Shown here in pieces: positions 6,711 through 9,343 of a stretch of DNA of 9,343 nucleotides. Position numbers and translations under genes: made by a program. The stretch comes from Halieaceae bacterium (lineage in GTDB: Bacteria > Pseudomonadota > Gammaproteobacteria > Pseudomonadales > Halieaceae), in assembly GCA_018666055.1 (NCBI GenBank), contig JABJAS010000069.1, positions 1 through 9,343 of the forward strand. Direction: 5' to 3'. How positions within the stretch are numbered: the stretch's first letter is position 1; every line of letters starts with the position of its first letter. Below the pieces are notes generated by a model, which made no database searches, was not told where the DNA came from, and was given only the letters and a program-made list of their open reading frames with translations.

Positions 6711-6976
6711 CGGGAGATGTTCAGCTGACTCACAAAGCACAGTCGGTAAGCCGGCAATCGATAAGCGATCGGCTGCGACGTGCTCCTCAGTTCATCAAGC
6801 TCGTACTGAAATTACATCGAGAACCACCTGTCGCACCAGCATTTTAATGAGTGCGGTGCACTGGCCTTCTCATGGGATTAAACTGTGTGGGGCACGCGGG
6901 CATTATCGGGCGAAGCGATTTCCCGCTTAAGCTTTTTTCATCCGGTTACGGAAGGATTTTTGATCCATGCACTGCC
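6711..6976. other. Non-coding stretch between the DUF3806 and phosphopantetheinyl transferase genes
   Basis: This is the longest gene-free stretch in the window. It contains one imperfect hairpin (6749-6774), a six-T run at 6933-6938 after a 5-bp stem, and the AAGGA sequence at 6952-6956. I found no convincing promoter, RNA gene or conserved ORF. Two plus-strand frames remain partly open through it, but their translations look random. Confidence 0.5.
6749..6774 (+). terminator. Imperfect hairpin after the DUF3806 gene, possible terminator
   Basis: AGCCG (6749-6753) and ATCG (6757-6760) pair with CGAT (6766-6769) and CGGCT (6770-6774), giving nine base pairs, a three-base bulge (GCA) and a five-base loop. 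No T-run follows, so if it acts in termination it would not be a classic intrinsic terminator. It lies 39 bp after the DUF3806 stop. Confidence 0.3.
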
Positions 6977-7654
6977 ATGATTTTTGATACCGTCAACCTT
7001 CCCCGTAATGACTTTCAATTAGCGCTTCGGGCAATCGAAGACTGCCAAGAACCGCGCTATCAGAGTGACTTAGACGCCGTGATCAATGCGGTCACCTCTC
7101 GGCAGCGGGAATATATCGCTGGCCGAGTCCTCGCGAGAGAATTACTGGGTCGTCTCGGCGTCGATGCCCAGACCATTGCATCGGGACCCAAACGAGAACC
7201 CCTTTGGCCTAAAGGTGTCGTTGGATCCATCTCTCATAATGAGCTGTTTTGTGCTGCGGTCGTCGCACAGAATTCAGTGGTCACTTCCGTGGGTATCGAC
7301 ATCGAAACGACAGGGCGCATCGATCGTCAGCTATGGGGACACTCATTCACCGAAGAGGAAACCGAACACCTGCTGCAGCTTGAGCCGGTAGCGCAATTGC
7401 GACAAGCCACCCTCTTTTTTTCAATCAAAGAAGCGTTTTACAAATATCAATTCCCAATAACGCAATCCTGGGTGGGATTCAGAGACGTCAGCGTTCATCA
7501 AGAAGACGCCTCGCTCTATCGATTGACGGCGCAGATCAGCGACGCAACATTGGCAAACACTGTCCTTGCGGTCGTTGAATCTGTTGGCACTGATCAGGTC
7601 ATTGCCTTAGTCATTGATGAATCAGTGCTCAAGGCTGCTAACAGACGCGACTGA
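6977..7654 (+). CDS. 4'-phosphopantetheinyl transferase, EntD/Sfp type
   Basis: The enzyme transfers the phosphopantetheine arm of coenzyme A onto a conserved serine of carrier proteins. From ATG 6977 it has 225 aa, a usual length for EntD-type members. Motifs in order are YIAGRVLARELLGRLG (46-61), PLWPKGVVGSISHN (75-88, with the CoA-contacting SISH), VGIDIE (105-110, Mg2+-binding Asp108 and Glu110) and FFSIKEAFYKYQFP (147-160, with Glu152 completing the metal site). The frame is open back to an ATG at 6851, but the 42 extra residues have no family similarity and the protein aligns from MIFDTVNL onward. The Shine-Dalgarno is poor: AAGGA (6952-6956) is 20 nt upstream. The 3' end overlaps the synthetase gene on the other strand by 61 bp. 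Activation of that synthetase's carrier domain is the obvious role. Confidence 0.93.
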   Translation: MIFDTVNLPRNDFQLALRAIEDCQEPRYQSDLDAVINAVTSRQREYIAGRVLARELLGRLGVDAQTIASGPKREPLWPKGVVGSISHNELFCAAVVAQNSVVTSVGIDIETTGRIDRQLWGHSFTEEETEHLLQLEPVAQLRQATLFFSIKEAFYKYQFPITQSWVGFRDVSVHQEDASLYRLTAQISDATLANTVLAVVESVGTDQVIALVIDESVLKAANRRD

Positions 7655-9343
7655 AAACCAGGCAATAGATTACTCATCAGGTCGCTAGAATAATGGTTAC
7701 CACACCAAGCAATCTGAACCTCCAAGCAATGTCCCATGACATAAAGCTCCACTTGCAAGGCCACATCGGCAGAAGCATCCAATGCCACCAAGTCCTCATA
7801 AGCCGTTTCAGCTAACTGCAACCCCTGTTCACGAGCATAACTACTAAAGTCACCCAGATAGTTGAAACTGATATCTGCGGGTAAACGAGCTGTTGGCTCT
7901 GCACTCGCCGCCATCAACTCAAAGATCTCGGGAGACGCCTCTCTGGCAGTCGCTATGCGGTCGGTGAGTTCCTCCGTCAACTCTGGCAACGGCAGCTCAA
8001 GGCGAGCCTCGACACAATGGGCTTGAGTTAACCAGCCTACGACAGTATCCAAAGACACCTCACGACCGCTGGCCTCGTCGCGAATCGTGCCTTGGCGACC
8101 ATGACTCTCTAGGAGTGCCGTGACCGAAGACTGCGTCCAAAGCCGACGGCTTGCATCGATAAAGCAGGACAGCAACAGTGCGGGCCACCGGAAACTTGAA
8201 CCGTTTTCTCCCATAGACCCGTTAACCAGCGCGATAGCCCGAGAGCCAATATCGATTGAGAGATGCTGTGTCAGTAAGTCACTTCTCCGAGACAGCGACG
8301 TTTGCCTACCGAATGCAGCTACCGACTTAGGCGTGTGACCGATGGGAGAAGCACGATCTTTTACAACAAGACCCATAACACCGCGTGCAAATGCCCTCTC
8401 CAGTGGATCATTCAAGGTTGGCTGACTCAATATATCGTCGAATAAAGTGATCAAAATACGCAATGAAACCCAGTCACAAACGAGGTGGTGTACCACCAAC
8501 GTGAGTTTCGTGATTGAAGCCGTATCTGACCCGCTAGCAATCACTCGAATTAACAACTCGTCATCTAGCGCAAATACTGAGGATGCGATCTCCTGTCGCT
8601 GCACCTGAGCGGACTCGCTAGCAGTGTTATCATCGAATACAAATGAGACCGCCCGATTCACCAATGACGGCGGAACAAATTCACGGATAGTTTGGCACCA
8701 GCCGCCGTCAGCAATCGTAAATCTTGCCCGAAGCGCGTCCTGCTCCATTACGATCAAGCCCAGACTATCGGTCACTCCGGCTAGCGAGACTGGCTGGGGT
8801 AGGAGCAGGTCGATCGCCAGATTAAAGTGTCGCGCAGCCTCGCGCGTCCGACTGGCAAAAAACCATTTTTGTATGGGGAGTAAATCCAGCCTCCCCTTTA
8901 ACTGCCCAAGATTCTCGCCGTTTACTTGACCCACACTTTGAATAAATTCAGCGAGTATGGAGTGATCAAAAAAGGTTTTTAACTGGCAGCTGATACCCCG
9001 CTTACGCAACTGTGTCATGGCGCGCATTGCCTTGATGGAATCACCACCGAGATCGAAAAAATGATCGGTCATTGCCACTTCTGATCGATTGAGCACGTCT
9101 CGCCATACGCCTGCGATGATCTGTTCGGCCACCGTAGACGCCGCAGTCCCAGAGACGATTGCCTCACTAGGCAATCGATCCATCAGTTTTTTACGATCCA
9201 CCTTACCGGCTAAGTTACGAGGCAATGCCTCTGCGATCACCACTTCGTTTGGTTGCATGTAACTGGGCAGAGATTGCTGCAGATAGTGTTTTAAATCGGG
9301 CGCTGACAATTGAGACTGCTGCTTTGACACCGCAAATAAACAA
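7594..9343 (-). CDS. Nonribosomal peptide synthetase, C-terminal part: A(end)-PCP-E (5' end outside window)
   Basis: The frame is open to the right edge, so only the last 582 residues or so are visible. The N-terminal piece is the end of an adenylation domain, with motif A9 LPSYMQP and A10 NLAGKVDRK, whose Lys is catalytic. A carrier domain follows (about residues 65-135, counted from base 9330) with FFDLGGDSIKAM, where Ser98 carries phosphopantetheine. GGDSI is the form typical of carriers that precede epimerization domains. The last domain (about 148-565) is condensation-like and fits an epimerization domain: LPIQKWF, HHLVCDWVSLRIL (281-293), LLESHGR (407-412), TVVGWLT (429-435) and FNYLGDF (489-495). 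The usual GxGYG motif is not seen. The protein ends about a dozen residues after the E domain, without a thioesterase or obvious docking tail. Substrate-specificity motifs lie outside the window. Partner modules, if any, must be encoded elsewhere. Confidence 0.93.
   Translation of the reverse strand, partial: CLFAVSKQQSQLSAPDLKHYLQQSLPSYMQPNEVVIAEALPRNLAGKVDRKKLMDRLPSEAIVSGTAASTVAEQIIAGVWRDVLNRSEVAMTDHFFDLGGDSIKAMRAMTQLRKRGISCQLKTFFDHSILAEFIQSVGQVNGENLGQLKGRLDLLPIQKWFFASRTREAARHFNLAIDLLLPQPVSLAGVTDSLGLIVMEQDALRARFTIADGGWCQTIREFVPPSLVNRAVSFVFDDNTASESAQVQRQEIASSVFALDDELLIRVIASGSDTASITKLTLVVHHLVCDWVSLRILITLFDDILSQPTLNDPLERAFARGVMGLVVKDRASPIGHTPKSVAAFGRQTSLSRRSDLLTQHLSIDIGSRAIALVNGSMGENGSSFRWPALLLSCFIDASRRLWTQSSVTALLESHGRQGTIRDEASGREVSLDTVVGWLTQAHCVEARLELPLPELTEELTDRIATAREASPEIFELMAASAEPTARLPADISFNYLGDFSSYAREQGLQLAETAYEDLVALDASADVALQVELYVMGHCLEVQIAWCGNHYSSDLMSNLLPGFQSRLLAALSTDSSMTKAMT
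9037..9039 (-). other. Phosphopantetheine-attachment serine codon of the carrier domain
   Basis: The serine of LGGDSIKA in the carrier domain is encoded here. It is the residue the neighbouring phosphopantetheinyl transferase would modify. This follows from family knowledge of carrier proteins and the clear motif. Confidence 0.85.

Noticed and set aside
6652..6930. Plus-strand 92-codon ORF overlapping the end of the DUF3806 gene
   Set aside because: The translation looks random, has no Shine-Dalgarno, and overlaps a recognised domain in another frame.
6913..6938. AAGCG/CGCTT stem followed by six T as an intrinsic terminator
   Set aside because: The stem is only 5 bp, the T-run is several bases away, and it lies over 200 bp after the nearest upstream gene.
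6851..6976. 42-codon upstream extension of the phosphopantetheinyl transferase
   Set aside because: No similarity to the family and no Shine-Dalgarno at ATG 6851; family-like sequence starts at 6977.

Overview
This window looks like a chromosomal segment from a gammaproteobacterium. The pointers are a BamC lipoprotein gene, an RsmJ 16S rRNA methyltransferase gene, and the order dapA-bamC-MBL hydrolase, which resembles the order I recall from Pseudomonas and related marine lineages. Base composition is moderate and fairly even. Coding density is very high, with overlapping stops and starts and almost no intergenic DNA. I cannot place it below class level.

Left part (1-1944): the 3' end of dapE (plus strand) runs into the window and converges, 5 bp apart, on an unrecognised 208-aa minus-strand gene. 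That gene appears to start at TTG behind a strong Shine-Dalgarno. Upstream of it, between it and rsmJ, lie four tandem 11-bp repeats and an abutting 11-bp perfect dyad. rsmJ is also on the minus strand and reads toward the repeats.

Centre (1994-6710): a leucine-rich-repeat lipoprotein gene overlaps, by ATGA, an LpxL/HtrB-type acyltransferase gene (plus strand). The acyltransferase converges at 3 bp on a minus-strand operon, dapA-bamC-MBL hydrolase, whose genes are linked by GTGA and TAATG overlaps. A plausible sigma70 promoter for dapA sits 55 to 82 bp upstream of its start. Divergent from dapA is a gene for an exported DUF3806 protein.

Right part (6711-9343): a 266-bp non-coding stretch precedes an EntD/Sfp-type 4'-phosphopantetheinyl transferase gene (plus strand). 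That gene overlaps tail-to-tail, by 61 bp, the 3' end of a nonribosomal peptide synthetase gene entering from the right edge (minus strand). The visible synthetase part is the end of an adenylation domain, a carrier domain with the GGDSI signature, and a terminal epimerization-type domain. The transferase would be the natural activator of that carrier domain. This is therefore the edge of a specialised-metabolite locus inserted among housekeeping genes for diaminopimelate/lysine synthesis, outer-membrane assembly and lipid acylation. No mobile element, RNA gene or CRISPR array was seen.
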